Below are positions 53,100 to 62,355 of a stretch of DNA of 64,000 bases, piece after piece. The stretch covers positions 372,001 through 436,000 of the forward strand of contig NZ_JAERVO010000003.1 in the NCBI RefSeq assembly GCF_016798325.1. Direction: 5' to 3'. Below the pieces are notes generated by a model. That model saw only the letters and a program-made list of their open reading frames with translations, had not been told where the DNA came from and did not search any database. The position numbers were made by a program, and so were the translations under genes. Every line of letters starts with the position of its first letter. Position 1 is the first letter of the stretch. The DNA comes from Marinobacter mangrovi (lineage in GTDB: Bacteria > Pseudomonadota > Gammaproteobacteria > Pseudomonadales > Oleiphilaceae).

Positions 53100-54389
53100 T
53101 CAGCCCGTGCCGACAGCGCCCAGCCGCAGGGTGACCCGATGACCGCCCGGTGCCGGGTCATTCCGGTAGGACCAGCCCAGGCGCTCCGTGAGTTGCGCCG
53201 TCAGCTGCAGTCCCAGACCGAAACCGAGATCGTCGTTGGCGTCCTCGTCGCTGGCCTGGTGGTTATCGATGTGCACCGTGTCGCCCTGCTGGCGGATACT
53301 GACCTCGCCAGCCCAGGTGTGCTGGAAAGCGTTGCGGATCAGGTTGCCAAGGACGACCCGGGCCGCCACGTGCGGCAGGTCGAGAGCGGCTGGCTCGGTC
53401 TCCACCGTCAGCGTCACGTCCTTGTCCCGCAGCAGGTAACGGTGTTCGCTCACCAGTTCGCGGATCAGGGTGTCCAGGGACAGGGTGCGGGTCGGCAGGT
53501 TTTCCGGCTCATCCCGACTCAGCCACAGCAGCGTCTCGGTCAGGTGCTTCATGGTCAGGCTGGCGCGGTCGACCCGGTCGATGATCGGGCCCAGAGCCGA
53601 GTCACTGGCCGGCCCTGTCTCGGGCGGCAGGGAACGGATCAGCTCCACGTTGTTGCGGATCACGCTGATCGGCGTGCGCAGTTCATGGCTGGTGTGGCGC
53701 AGGAAGCGGTGCTCGCGTTCCAGGCTTTCTTCCAGGGACGACAGGCTGGAGCGGACCAGACCGGCGAGTTCGTTCAGTTCCGGGTAGCGAAAATCGGGCA
53801 CCGGCTCGCGCAGGGTCGTGGTGTCCAGGTCCCGCGCCCATTGCCCCAATTGCCCGACCGGTTTGGACACGCGGCGCAGCACCAGCCAGAGAATCAGCAG
53901 CAGGGCCAGCGCCGATCCAATGCTGATGGTCAGCAGGCTGTTCAGGTTGTCTTGGACGATGCCCACCACCAGATCCGAAGCGGATTTTCGGGAAATTTCG
54001 TGGGTGATGAACAGATCACCGTCGGCCTCGGGAAAGCGCATGGCGAAGTAGAGCCGGCCGTGCTGCTTGCCCTCGATATGCTCCACGCGGGCTTTGAGCA
54101 GCGTGCGTGCCGGTTCGGGAGGTTGGCCGAACGCCGACTGGACGGCGGAGGGCTGATCGGCCCAGCGCTTGGTGATGGTGAATCCGTCGATTTCAGGCCG
54201 TGTCAGGCCCCGCTTCGCGTCGGTCTCGTGGCGCTGGACGGCGTGTTCCATGGAGCCTACCAGGAAGCTGTCCATCCCCAGCATGAAGTAGTGCGCTGCC
54301 AGCATGGAATAGCCCACCACCAGCAGGACGCCCAGAGCCAGGAAAATCGCCGCCAACTGCCATTTAAGCCGGATTTTCCGGATCATCAC
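53100..54389 (-). CDS. Sensor histidine kinase of the efflux operon
   Basis: A 429-residue membrane kinase. The spans are at about 8-30 (QLAAIFLALGVLLVVGYSML) and about 145-168 (LTISIGSALALLLILWLV). Between them is a periplasmic domain of about 115 residues. A HAMP-like linker follows, then the H-box HTSHELRTPISVI (about residue 230). The ATPase domain has the N-box LGNLIRNAFQHT and G2 GFGLGLQL; the G1 box is poorly kept (HIDNHQASD). It overlaps the regulator gene by 26 bases. It probably senses a pump substrate or envelope stress and drives the preceding regulator. Confidence 0.9.
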   Translation of the reverse strand: MMIRKIRLKWQLAAIFLALGVLLVVGYSMLAAHYFMLGMDSFLVGSMEHAVQRHETDAKRGLTRPEIDGFTITKRWADQPSAVQSAFGQPPEPARTLLKARVEHIEGKQHGRLYFAMRFPEADGDLFITHEISRKSASDLVVGIVQDNLNSLLTISIGSALALLLILWLVLRRVSKPVGQLGQWARDLDTTTLREPVPDFRYPELNELAGLVRSSLSSLEESLEREHRFLRHTSHELRTPISVIRNNVELIRSLPPETGPASDSALGPIIDRVDRASLTMKHLTETLLWLSRDEPENLPTRTLSLDTLIRELVSEHRYLLRDKDVTLTVETEPAALDLPHVAARVVLGNLIRNAFQHTWAGEVSIRQQGDTVHIDNHQASDEDANDDLGFGLGLQLTAQLTERLGWSYRNDPAPGGHRVTLRLGAVGTG

Positions 54390-55056
54390 CGCCCTCCCGG
54401 ATCATGAAGCCGCGCCCGGCAACCGTATGGATCAGTGGCGTTGCGTGGCCGTGATCCACCGTCTTGCGCAGGTGATGCATGTGCACCTTGAGGCTGTTGC
54501 TGTCCGGCGGCTCGTCGCCCCAGACGGCCTCTTCCAGCGTCTGGCGAGCGACCACCGACGGCGCGGCGCGCAGCAGGGTTTCCAGCAGACGCCAGCCGGT
54601 GGGGGACAGCTTGAGGGGTTGTCCGCTACGGGTCGCCTGCTGGGCGGTCAGATCCATCTCCAGATCCCCGCAGCGCAGGCGCTGCACTTGACCGCTGCGG
54701 CGATGGGCGAGGGCGCGGATGCGGACCAGCAGTTCCTGCAATTCGAACGGCTTGACCAGGTAGTCGTCGGTGCCGGACTCGAAACCTTCCACCTTGTCCG
54801 CCAACTGGTCCCGGGCGGTGAGCATCAGGATGCTGGTGTCGTCCCCGCTGCGGCGTACTTCGCGGCAGACCGACAGCCCGTCCATGCGCGGGAGGTTCAG
54901 GTCCAGCAGGATCACGTCGTAGCGGTTGTCGCGGATCAGCTGGAGGCCGGACGCGCCATTGCTGGCGTGGTCACAGCGGATTTGCTGAATCTCCAGGTAC
55001 TGGACGATGGTCATCGCCAGGTCCTGATCATCCTCCACCAAAAGTACGCTGAGCAT
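54364..55056 (-). CDS. OmpR-family response regulator of the efflux operon
   Basis: A 230-residue regulator with receiver and winged-helix domains. The acidic pair is in VEDDQDLAM and phospho-Asp in VILLDLNLPRMDG (about residue 52). The switch Thr is in LMLTARDQ and the Lys in YLVKPF. The winged helix ends with LKVHMHHLRKTVDHG and HTVAGRGFMI. Its first base coincides with the last base of the pump gene, so all five genes are read as one unit. A likely target is the operon's own promoter, where an inverted repeat (60868-60892) was found. Confidence 0.92.
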   Translation of the reverse strand: MLSVLLVEDDQDLAMTIVQYLEIQQIRCDHASNGASGLQLIRDNRYDVILLDLNLPRMDGLSVCREVRRSGDDTSILMLTARDQLADKVEGFESGTDDYLVKPFELQELLVRIRALAHRRSGQVQRLRCGDLEMDLTAQQATRSGQPLKLSPTGWRLLETLLRAAPSVVARQTLEEAVWGDEPPDSNSLKVHMHHLRKTVDHGHATPLIHTVAGRGFMIREGGDDPENPA

Positions 55057-58000
55057 TATGCCGGGGCCTCGTCCGTCGGTTGCCGGTTGCCGAACCAGCC
55101 TACCATCCGCTCCTGGAGGTCCGTCTGGATGCGCAGCAGGACCGGTATCAGGATCAGGGTGATGAATGTCGCGAACAGGATACCGTACGCCAGCGACACC
55201 GCGGCCGGAATCAGGAACTGCGCCTGGCGCGAGGTTTCCCCCAGCAGCGGCATCAGCCCGGCAAAGGTGGTGGCCGAGGTCAGCAGCACTGCCCGCATCC
55301 GGCTGGTGGCCGACTCGACAATCGCCTCTTTGCGGTCCATTCCCTCGCGACGTAAGTCATTGTAGCGTGACACCAGCAGCAGGCTGTCATTCACCACCAC
55401 GCCGCTGAGCGCGATGATGCCGTTGAGGGACAGGATGCCCAGTGACAGGTCATTGATCCAGTGGCCCAGCAGCGCGCCGACGATACCGAACGGAATCGCG
55501 GTCATGATCAGCAGCGGCTGGACGTAGGATTTCAGTGGAATCGCCAGCAGCATGTAAATCACCAGCATGGCCACCAGGAACACTTCCGTCATGGACGATT
55601 GGGTTTCCTGCTGCTGCTCCGCCTCACCGGCGAAGTAGACATCGACCCCGGGGTACTGGCTCTTGATCTCCGGCACCACATCGCGCTTCAGCAGGGCGAC
55701 CAGCTCTGTGGAGGAGAGGGCATCCTTGTTCACGTCGGCCGTCAGGTACACCGCCCGTTTGCCGTCGATGCGGGTGATGGTGTCGCGGGTATAGCCCAAT
55801 GACACGTTCGCGACGCTGGACAGCGCCAGCACCGTGCCGTCCGGCGCCCGCACATTGGACTGCAGGACGTTGGTGATGGACTGGCGGTCGGCAGCCGGGA
55901 AGCGCACCTTCACTTCGATCTCGTCGTTGTTGCGCTGGTAGCGTTGGACCACCTGGCCCTGGAAACCCTGCATCACCTGCTGGGCCAGATCGTCCGTGGT
56001 CATGCCCAGCGCCCGGCCCTGGGGCGTGAGCGACAGGCGCAGCTGCGGCTGGCCGGGCTGCATGTTGTCCTCGATGCCGCTGACCGCGGGAATGTCCGCC
56101 AGTTTGGTGCGGAACAGGGCGCCGGCACGGGTCAGCAGGCTGTCGTCGTTGGCGCGCAGCTCCACCCGCAGGGCATCGACGCTGTTGCGGTGGCTCTGGA
56201 TGCTCAGCGTGCGCACACCTTCCGGGTTGCCGGCCAGGGTGGTCCATTCCCGGGTGAACTGCTTGAGATCGTAGGGCGCGTCGGCGATCAGTTTGACCGT
56301 CACCTTGCCGGACTGGTCGCCGGAGGAGGTCACCTGAACGTGTTCCAGGGCGCTGTCACCCTCATTGTGGCGCAGCTCCCGATCCGCCTGGTACGCGGAG
56401 TCCTCCAGTTCGGTCAGGGCCTGGTGGGTCAGCCCGTAGCTGGCGTCGTTGTACAGCGTGATCTGGGCCCGGGCGGTATCGCCGGAAATGTCCGGGAAAA
56501 AGCTCATGCGGATGGTGCCGTCGAACGGCATCGCCATCACCAGGATCAGTACCGCCATGAACAGCACCACGGTGGTGTAGCGGAATGTGAGGGCGAGCCG
56601 GATCAGCGGCCGGTAGAACCGCTCGGTGAAGAGGGTGAGGCCACCGGAAGCGGCGCCCTGGATGCCGCCCCAGATGCGCGCTGGCAAGGCCTTCGACGGC
56701 TCGCCCCGGGTTTTCAGGTGGGCCAGGTGAGCGGGCAGGATCAGCTTGGATTCGATAATCGACAGCACCAGGCACAGGCTGACCACGGCCGCGAATTGCG
56801 CATACAGCTTGCCCAGCCCGCCCTGGATCTGCGACAGGGCAAAGAACGCCACCACGGTGGTGAACACGCCGAACAGGGTCGGCACCGCGACGCGCAGGGT
56901 GCCTTTGATGGTATTGCGCAGGGTATCCCCTTCGGCCTGCCGCACCGAGTAGACGCTTTCCCCGACCACCACGGCGTCGTCCACTACGATCCCCAGGGCC
57001 ATGATGAAGCCGAAGGTGGTGAATTCGTTGAGCGTGAGCCCGAGGAAGCTGTCGCCCATGAAGTAGAGGGTGCCGAAGAACACGAACGGCAGGCCCATGG
57101 CGACCCAGAAGGCGACCCGCAGGTTGAGGAACAGCGCCAGCAGGCCGAACACCAGCGCGATGCCGAACAGGGCGTTGTCGATCAGCAGCTGCAGCCGCTC
57201 GTTGATGGAGGTGCTGCGATCGTACCAGGTGGCGAGTTTGACGCTCTCCGGCAGCTTGCCCTCGTCCCGCCATTGCTGGACCACGTCACGCGCGCCGTTG
57301 ACCGAGTCGGAGATATCGTCGGTGCCGGTGGTGATGATCTGCAGGGCGATGCTGTCCTGGCCGTCGAAACGGGACAGGGTCGAGGTCGTGTCGTCGAACG
57401 TATCGCGGATCTGCGCCACGTCTCCCAGCAGGATGCGGTCGCCGCTGGCGGTGGTGATCAATGGAATGTTGGCGAAGTCTTCCTTGAGGTAGGCCTGCTC
57501 GGACGCCTTGAGCTGGAGGTACAGGTCCTTGTCACGCAACACGGCGGTCATGGCGCTGCTGGACCCTGAATTGACCGCATCTTCCACGTCGGACAGGGTC
57601 AGCCCGTAAGCCTGCAGACGGCCTTCGTCGATCTCGATGGCCATCATCGGGTCCAGCCAGCCGGAGATGGACACCCGGCTGACGTAGTTGTTGGCGAGCA
57701 GGTCGCTCTTCAGACTGTCCGCCAGGTGCTGCAGGGTGCGCCGGCTGGCGTCGCCGTAGAGCTGGATCCAGAGGGCGTGCTCTTCCCGCTCGTCTTTGCT
57801 GATGACGGGTTTGTCGGCTTCCGACGGGAAGTTGTTGATGGCGTCCACCTTCGCCTTAACGTCCCGCAGCAGCGTATCCAGATCGTAGTCGGATGTTTTC
57901 TCCACCGTGACCGTGGTGCCGCTGGACGTGGACGAACTGGTGATCGAGTCGATGCCGGTGACGTCTTCCAGCGCGTCCTCGATCTTGATCGCCAGGCCTT

Positions 58001-58202
58001 CTTCGGACTGTTGCGCCGAGCCGCTGTTGTAGCTGACGGAGATGGACAGGCTGTCCGGCTCCATGCTCGGGAAGGCTTCTTTCTGCAGCGATCCCAGGGC
58101 GATGGCACCGAGGGCGATCACCAGCACCATCAACAGGTTGGCAGCAACCGGGTTGCGGGCGAACCAGGGGATGATGCCCCGGTCGAGCGACGGATCAGAC
58201 AT
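55056..58202 (-). CDS. RND efflux pump inner membrane transporter
   Basis: A 1048-residue proton-driven exporter of the AcrB/HAE1 type. There are twelve spans in two homologous halves; the first is LLMVLVIALGAIALG. The proton relay aspartates are in GIVVDDAVVVGES (about residues 405-406). Large periplasmic loops follow spans 1 and 7. The second half has GFQGQVVQRYQRN and a last segment ILFATFITLILIPVLL. It exports drugs, detergents or metals; the DD pair and sequence fit hydrophobe/amphiphile pumps rather than heavy-metal CusA-type ones. It overlaps the adaptor gene by eight bases. Confidence 0.94.
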   Translation of the reverse strand: MSDPSLDRGIIPWFARNPVAANLLMVLVIALGAIALGSLQKEAFPSMEPDSLSISVSYNSGSAQQSEEGLAIKIEDALEDVTGIDSITSSSTSSGTTVTVEKTSDYDLDTLLRDVKAKVDAINNFPSEADKPVISKDEREEHALWIQLYGDASRRTLQHLADSLKSDLLANNYVSRVSISGWLDPMMAIEIDEGRLQAYGLTLSDVEDAVNSGSSSAMTAVLRDKDLYLQLKASEQAYLKEDFANIPLITTASGDRILLGDVAQIRDTFDDTTSTLSRFDGQDSIALQIITTGTDDISDSVNGARDVVQQWRDEGKLPESVKLATWYDRSTSINERLQLLIDNALFGIALVFGLLALFLNLRVAFWVAMGLPFVFFGTLYFMGDSFLGLTLNEFTTFGFIMALGIVVDDAVVVGESVYSVRQAEGDTLRNTIKGTLRVAVPTLFGVFTTVVAFFALSQIQGGLGKLYAQFAAVVSLCLVLSIIESKLILPAHLAHLKTRGEPSKALPARIWGGIQGAASGGLTLFTERFYRPLIRLALTFRYTTVVLFMAVLILVMAMPFDGTIRMSFFPDISGDTARAQITLYNDASYGLTHQALTELEDSAYQADRELRHNEGDSALEHVQVTSSGDQSGKVTVKLIADAPYDLKQFTREWTTLAGNPEGVRTLSIQSHRNSVDALRVELRANDDSLLTRAGALFRTKLADIPAVSGIEDNMQPGQPQLRLSLTPQGRALGMTTDDLAQQVMQGFQGQVVQRYQRNNDEIEVKVRFPAADRQSITNVLQSNVRAPDGTVLALSSVANVSLGYTRDTITRIDGKRAVYLTADVNKDALSSTELVALLKRDVVPEIKSQYPGVDVYFAGEAEQQQETQSSMTEVFLVAMLVIYMLLAIPLKSYVQPLLIMTAIPFGIVGALLGHWINDLSLGILSLNGIIALSGVVVNDSLLLVSRYNDLRREGMDRKEAIVESATSRMRAVLLTSATTFAGLMPLLGETSRQAQFLIPAAVSLAYGILFATFITLILIPVLLRIQTDLQERMVGWFGNRQPTDEAPA

Positions 58203-59367
58203 GGCTGTTCTCCTCGACCGGATTCACGGCCATGCCTTCGACGTAACTGCTGAGCGGCTGGCGCACCACCCGCGCCTTGTCGCCGGCCAGCGCTTTCGGC
58301 GGGACGATGTAGATGGACCCGTCGCTGGCGAATCGGGGTTCGACCGCGAAGCTGGCCAGGGTGTTGTCGTCGGTGACGTACCAGATCTCGCCGCTTTGAC
58401 TGAGTGCGGTGGCGGGCAGTTTCCACAGGCCGTCGACATCGCGGCCGGCCACGGTGGCCTGCAGGAAGGTGCCGGGCAACAGGGCCGGGGATTGGTCGAA
58501 CGGGGCGTCGACGGCAATCACCAGCGACCGCTGGCGGCTGGTGTCGTCCAGATGCTGGCGGGCGCGGATGACATGGCCGCTCCAGTGCTGGCCGGTTTCA
58601 ATGTTGGTCAGGGTGGCGGGCCACTGGCCGCCGGTCAGCAACGCCTGATCCGGCAGCTGTGCCCATTCCACGGCGGACAGGCTGACGCTGATCTCCACCC
58701 GGTCGGTGCTGACCAGGGTCGCCACTTCGGTGCCGGCCTGCACGTAGCTGCCCGGCGCCACGCTGCGATCGGTGATCAGCGCATCGAACGGCGCCACGAT
58801 GCGGGTCTGGTTGAGGTTGTAGCGGGCGGTGTCCACCGCCGCCTGGGCTTCAGCAACGGCGGCCTTTGCGGACGCCAGCTGTGGTTGGCGCAGCACCAGC
58901 GGGGAGTCGGGTTCCCCGGACAGGCCGGAGGCCTTCCATTCCGCCACCGCCTGCTCGCCCTGGCGTTCTTCCTCCAGCAGGTCAACTTTCGCGCTGGCCA
59001 GGGTGCTCTGGGCGCTCGCCAACGCTTCCCGGTAACTGCTGGCCTCCACTTCGGCCAGGAGATCGCCCTTGGCCACACGGTTGCCCCCTTCGAAATCGCC
59101 GGTGATGTCGTCGATCTGGCCGGACACCTGGGCATTCAGGGTGAGCTGGTAATGGGCGCTGGCCGCGCCAAAGGCGGAGATCTGGGCGGCGTAGGTGCCC
59201 GGTTCCACCGATACCACAGACACGTCCGCCCGCTGGACCGGCGTTTCCGGTTTGGTAAAGGGCCGGTCGGCGAAGGCCTGGGCCTGGTCGTGGATGTAGA
59301 AGATGACGCCCGCGACGACCACCAGGGCCGCGGTCAGGGGCAGGCTGCGGATGAGTTTGCGTTTCAT
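58195..59367 (-). CDS. RND efflux periplasmic adaptor protein
   Basis: A 390-residue membrane fusion protein. The N-terminal anchor is LIRSLPLTAALVVVAGVIFY. The lipoyl half-motifs are YQLTLNAQVSGQIDDI and RIVAPFDALITDRSV. Between them is an alpha-hairpin of about 90 residues (SYREALASAQSTLASAKVDL). The beta-barrel and membrane-proximal domains fill the rest. It would connect the pump to the outer membrane channel. The start ATG at 59367 overlaps the channel gene's stop by four bases. Confidence 0.93.
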   Translation of the reverse strand: MKRKLIRSLPLTAALVVVAGVIFYIHDQAQAFADRPFTKPETPVQRADVSVVSVEPGTYAAQISAFGAASAHYQLTLNAQVSGQIDDITGDFEGGNRVAKGDLLAEVEASSYREALASAQSTLASAKVDLLEEERQGEQAVAEWKASGLSGEPDSPLVLRQPQLASAKAAVAEAQAAVDTARYNLNQTRIVAPFDALITDRSVAPGSYVQAGTEVATLVSTDRVEISVSLSAVEWAQLPDQALLTGGQWPATLTNIETGQHWSGHVIRARQHLDDTSRQRSLVIAVDAPFDQSPALLPGTFLQATVAGRDVDGLWKLPATALSQSGEIWYVTDDNTLASFAVEPRFASDGSIYIVPPKALAGDKARVVRQPLSSYVEGMAVNPVEENSHV

Positions 59368-60725
59368 GAATTCACTCCCAGTCCCAGTGCCAGTCCCAGG
59401 TCAATCCGGTTGGCCAGGCGTTGATAGATCAGATCGTCGAGTTGGGCCTTGAGGTCGTAGGTCTGCTGCTGCACCGAGAGCAGGTCGAGAATGTCCACCA
59501 GGCCGGCGCGGTAACTGGCGCGGTATTGCTTCAGGGTGCTTTCCTGGCGCGCGAGGGCATCGGCAATGTGCTGCTGGCGGCGGCTCAGGGACTGCTCCAG
59601 CCCGAGGTAGTCTTCCACTTCGTTGACCGCGTCCAGCAGGGTCTCGCGGTAGGCCTGGAACAGCTGCGCGCGCTCGTACTCGGCGGAATCGGCGGCGGCC
59701 CGCAATTCGCCACCCTGGAACAGCGGTGCGGTCAACTGGCCCAGCAGACTCCAGGCCGGATCGGTCAGCAGGGCCTGGGCCGGTGAATCCGCCACGTCTT
59801 TCAGGGCCGCTTCCAGGCTGATGCTGGGCAGCAGGTCCTTGTAGGCGGCGCTGACCCGGTAATCCTGGGCCTCGATGGCGCGGTAAGCCGCGATCAGGTC
59901 AGGTCGGCGTTGCAGCGTCTGGGCGGGCAGATCCGCCAGGGGCGTGAGCACGGCGGGGTAGTCGCCGGGGACGTCACTGCCGGTGGACGGAATCTGGCCG
60001 AGCAGGGTCTTCAGGGCCCGCTCCTGCTGGGCCAGCGTTTCCCGATCGTTTTCGAGCGTGGCGCGGGCGCTGGCGGAGGAGCTGCGGGCACTGTCCAGGT
60101 CTTCCAGCGTGCCCAGGCCGTTCCGGTAGCGTTGTTTGATCAGGGTTTCGTTGTTTTCCAGGGTGGCCAGGCGTTCCTGCTGGATGCGGATGGCGTGTTT
60201 CTGGGCAATCAGCGCCAGCCAACGGCTCATCACATCCGCCGCCAGGCTGTCGCGGGCCGATTGGTAGAGCGCGGCCTGTTCTTCCACGTCCTTGCCGGCG
60301 GCGGCAGTGCGGTCGGCGATTTTCTGCCACAGGTCGGCTTCCCAGCTGACCGTCAGCGAGCCCGTGTAGCTGGCGTCGCTGCCTTCTTCATCGCTGGCAG
60401 AGAAGCCAGCTTCCAGGTCCGGCAGGCGATCGGCGCCGGTTTGCTTGAGCTCGGCTTCCCGGATGCGCAGGGTGAGCAGGGTCTGCTGCAGGCTCGGGTT
60501 GGCAGCCAGCGCCTGCTGCACCAGCGTGTCGAGCGCATCGGACTGGATCAGGTCGGTCAGTGCGGTGACCTTTTGGCCGTCGGCGGGCTGGGACCAATCC
60601 GGCACCTGCTCAACCAGGGTTCGGGACTGGTCGGTGTAGTCGGGGTGATCGCCGCGGATGGCGCAACCGGTCAGGGTGGTGGCCAGGATGATCGCCATCA
60701 GGCAAGGGTGTGTGGGGTGCGCCAC
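59364..60725 (-). CDS. TolC/NodT-type outer membrane efflux lipoprotein, GTG start
   Basis: A 453-residue channel protein. The start is placed at the GTG at 60725 with GAGGAG ten bases upstream, giving a signal peptide with a lipobox (MAIILATTLTGC). The longer frame to 60821 would put 33 proline-rich residues in front. The outer membrane efflux repeats are visible as two duplicated helical halves (LVQQALAANPSLQQTLLTLR and LQRRPDLIAAYRAIEAQDY). The motif RRPDL is typical. It is the first gene of the efflux operon. Confidence 0.92.
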   Translation of the reverse strand: MAHPTHPCLMAIILATTLTGCAIRGDHPDYTDQSRTLVEQVPDWSQPADGQKVTALTDLIQSDALDTLVQQALAANPSLQQTLLTLRIREAELKQTGADRLPDLEAGFSASDEEGSDASYTGSLTVSWEADLWQKIADRTAAAGKDVEEQAALYQSARDSLAADVMSRWLALIAQKHAIRIQQERLATLENNETLIKQRYRNGLGTLEDLDSARSSSASARATLENDRETLAQQERALKTLLGQIPSTGSDVPGDYPAVLTPLADLPAQTLQRRPDLIAAYRAIEAQDYRVSAAYKDLLPSISLEAALKDVADSPAQALLTDPAWSLLGQLTAPLFQGGELRAAADSAEYERAQLFQAYRETLLDAVNEVEDYLGLEQSLSRRQQHIADALARQESTLKQYRASYRAGLVDILDLLSVQQQTYDLKAQLDDLIYQRLANRIDLGLALGLGVNS

Positions 60726-60867
60726 GGTAACGGGACTCCTCGGGCTATCGGGCGGTTTCGGATAGGGTGAGCGTATCGAAGCGGGGGTTAACGCCGGGTT
60801 AAGGCGGGGGGTGATCGGCATCGGTGATAACCGTCACAAAATGGGCGAATAATTAAAACTGTTGCTT

Positions 60868-60892
60868 TAATTGGCGATAAACTGTCCAATTA
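60868..60892. promoter_or_regulatory. Inverted repeat in the efflux promoter region
   Basis: TAATTGG (60868-60874) and CCAATTA (60886-60892) are a perfect inverted repeat with an 11-base centre in the AT-rich spacer between the efflux operon and the divergent exported protein gene. It could bind the operon's response regulator or another dimer. Promoter hexamers were not clear on either strand. Confidence 0.45.
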
Positions 60893-60963
60893 TTGTCGTC
60901 GTGACGCCATAGGAGACAGTCGCCACGCGACCCCCAGTCAACATCGGTTCCAGGGATTTGGCC

Positions 60964-61416
60964 ATGTTATCCGCCCGCTGTCACAAATTGCTTGCCCGCG
61001 CCTTCATGCTGTCGCTTCTTGTGACGGGCTTGGCCCATGCGCAGCAGGAAGGCGCCGACCAGCAGGCCCGCGAGGATTTTGGCTATGAGGAGCGGTCCAC
61101 GGTCAAGACCATCCCGTTTGAATCGCTGGATTCCGAGACCCTGTCCAACACCGCCATCGAGGGCGGTCTGGCGGCCCCCGCCGCCGGTGTTCCGGCCCGG
61201 CCGGTCAGCAGTCCGGACGACGATTACTACCTGGATCCCCTGGCGCTGCAACCGCGCGACGACCGCACGGATCTGGGGCGCCACGAAATTCCTGCCGAAA
61301 TCCGCTTCAGTGCGCCCAAGGAAGTCCCCGGGCAAACGTTCGGTAACAACTACGTGATCCGCCCGCCGGAAAACCGCACCTACGACAGCTTCAACACCAA
61401 CGTTCAGGGGCGGTAA
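60964..61416 (+). CDS. Small exported protein of unknown function
   Basis: A 150-residue protein with a signal peptide (LLARAFMLSLLVTGLAHA) cut before QQEGADQQ. The mature part is hydrophilic and rich in Asp and Pro, without cysteines (YYLDPLALQPRDDRTDLG, GNNYVIRPPENRTYDSF). AGGGA precedes the ATG at 60964; a TTG at 60958 is a weak alternative. It is divergent from the efflux operon. I recognise no family and assign no function. Confidence 0.72.
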   Translation: MLSARCHKLLARAFMLSLLVTGLAHAQQEGADQQAREDFGYEERSTVKTIPFESLDSETLSNTAIEGGLAAPAAGVPARPVSSPDDDYYLDPLALQPRDDRTDLGRHEIPAEIRFSAPKEVPGQTFGNNYVIRPPENRTYDSFNTNVQGR

Positions 61417-61428
61417 TGCAACGCCGGG

Positions 61429-61737
61429 TCAGCTGGCGGCGGCACTGACGGCATTCTGTCCCACCACTTCCTCGTAGAAGAACGCCAGTGCCTGGCGAGC
61501 CTGGTTGAGGCGGGCCTGGGACACGCGCATGCGCTCCTGCAGATACCCCAGGAAAAGCTGTTGTTCACTCTCGCCCAGTTCGGCGGGATCGCGCAGATCG
61601 TGGAACATCATGTACCGGGTGATCCAGTGCAGGTAGGTCTGCTCGGTGCGGAGGTTGAGTTTGTGGGTCTGGATGGCGCGACGAACGCGCGACAGCAGGC
61701 CGGACTGACTCTGGTCCAGCGCTTCAGTCATGCTCAT
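61429..61737 (-). CDS. Orphan integrase N-terminal SAM-like domain protein
   Basis: A 102-residue protein that looks like only the DNA-binding core domain of tyrosine recombinases, closest in feel to integron integrases. The segments LLSRVRRAIQTHKLNLRTEQ, TYLHWITRYMMFH and LNQARQALAFFYEEVVG match that domain. No catalytic R-H-R-Y domain follows: the frame stops at 61429 and downstream is the end of the exported protein gene. The frame is intact with a start ATG at 61737, so it may be a kept, separate DNA-binding protein rather than recent debris. Confidence 0.75.
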   Translation of the reverse strand: MSMTEALDQSQSGLLSRVRRAIQTHKLNLRTEQTYLHWITRYMMFHDLRDPAELGESEQQLFLGYLQERMRVSQARLNQARQALAFFYEEVVGQNAVSAAAS

Positions 61738-61883
61738 GAAAGATTACTCGCAGTACGACGTGTGTTCTTGTTGTTAGAGTGCGCGCATTCTATGACAGGC
61801 GTTTGAAAGATTCACGTGCGGAAAGGCCAAAATGCGGGGAGCCAGCGCCTCAAGGCTCTGTGACGCTGGCTATGTGACTGGAA

Positions 61884-62150
61884 TCAGCCGTTTTTCAGGG
61901 ATTCCAGACGATCAATATATTTTTGCATGGCCTGTTCGCTGGACATGCCCTTCACCTCTTCCCAGGCGTTGTACTTGGCGCGACCTACCACGTCCAGCAT
62001 GCCGGGCTTCTTGCCGCTCACGTCACCTTCGGTGGCCTGCTTGTAGAGTGCGTAGAACTCCAGTTTAAGCTCGTTGGACGGCTTGAAGTCGCCCTCGGCG
62101 GTCTGGATGTAGTTCACGGCTTCGTCGAATTGTGTCTTCAGATCACTCAT
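61884..62150 (-). CDS. Acyl-CoA-binding protein
   Basis: An 88-residue four-helix protein that binds long-chain acyl-CoA esters in the cytoplasm. Signatures are LKTQFDEAVNYIQ, LKLEFYALYKQATEGD and the ligand-binding segment YNAWEEVKGMSSEQAMQKYI. The conserved Tyr and Lys of the family are present (FYALYKQAT). The start is the ATG at 62150; the frame to 62243 runs through a non-conserved leader. Such proteins are scattered in bacteria and may buffer acyl-CoA for lipid storage or export. Confidence 0.94.
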   Translation of the reverse strand: MSDLKTQFDEAVNYIQTAEGDFKPSNELKLEFYALYKQATEGDVSGKKPGMLDVVGRAKYNAWEEVKGMSSEQAMQKYIDRLESLKNG

Positions 62151-62314
62151 GCTTGTCCCTTGGTTTTCAAATGGCATACCGTTGAAGAACGAGTATAACC
62201 GCCCCGAATCGGCCCGTTCTATGGCCGTTTTGTTCCCCTCCAACGCCGGATGGGCTAATGTCGCATCTGGTTTTCAAACCTACCACACAGAGGCTCCGTG
62301 AAGAGCCCGAAAAC

Positions 62315-62335
62315 AAACGCCCACAGAGGCGTTTT
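62315..62335 (+). other. Terminator-like hairpin in a leader
   Basis: AAACGCC (62315-62321) and GGCGTTT (62328-62334) form a perfect 7-base stem ending in TTTT, just 21 bases before the next ATG. No plus-strand gene ends nearby. It may attenuate or stabilise the following transcript. Confidence 0.4.
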
Positions 62336-62355
62336 CAGACACTGGAGATCCACCC

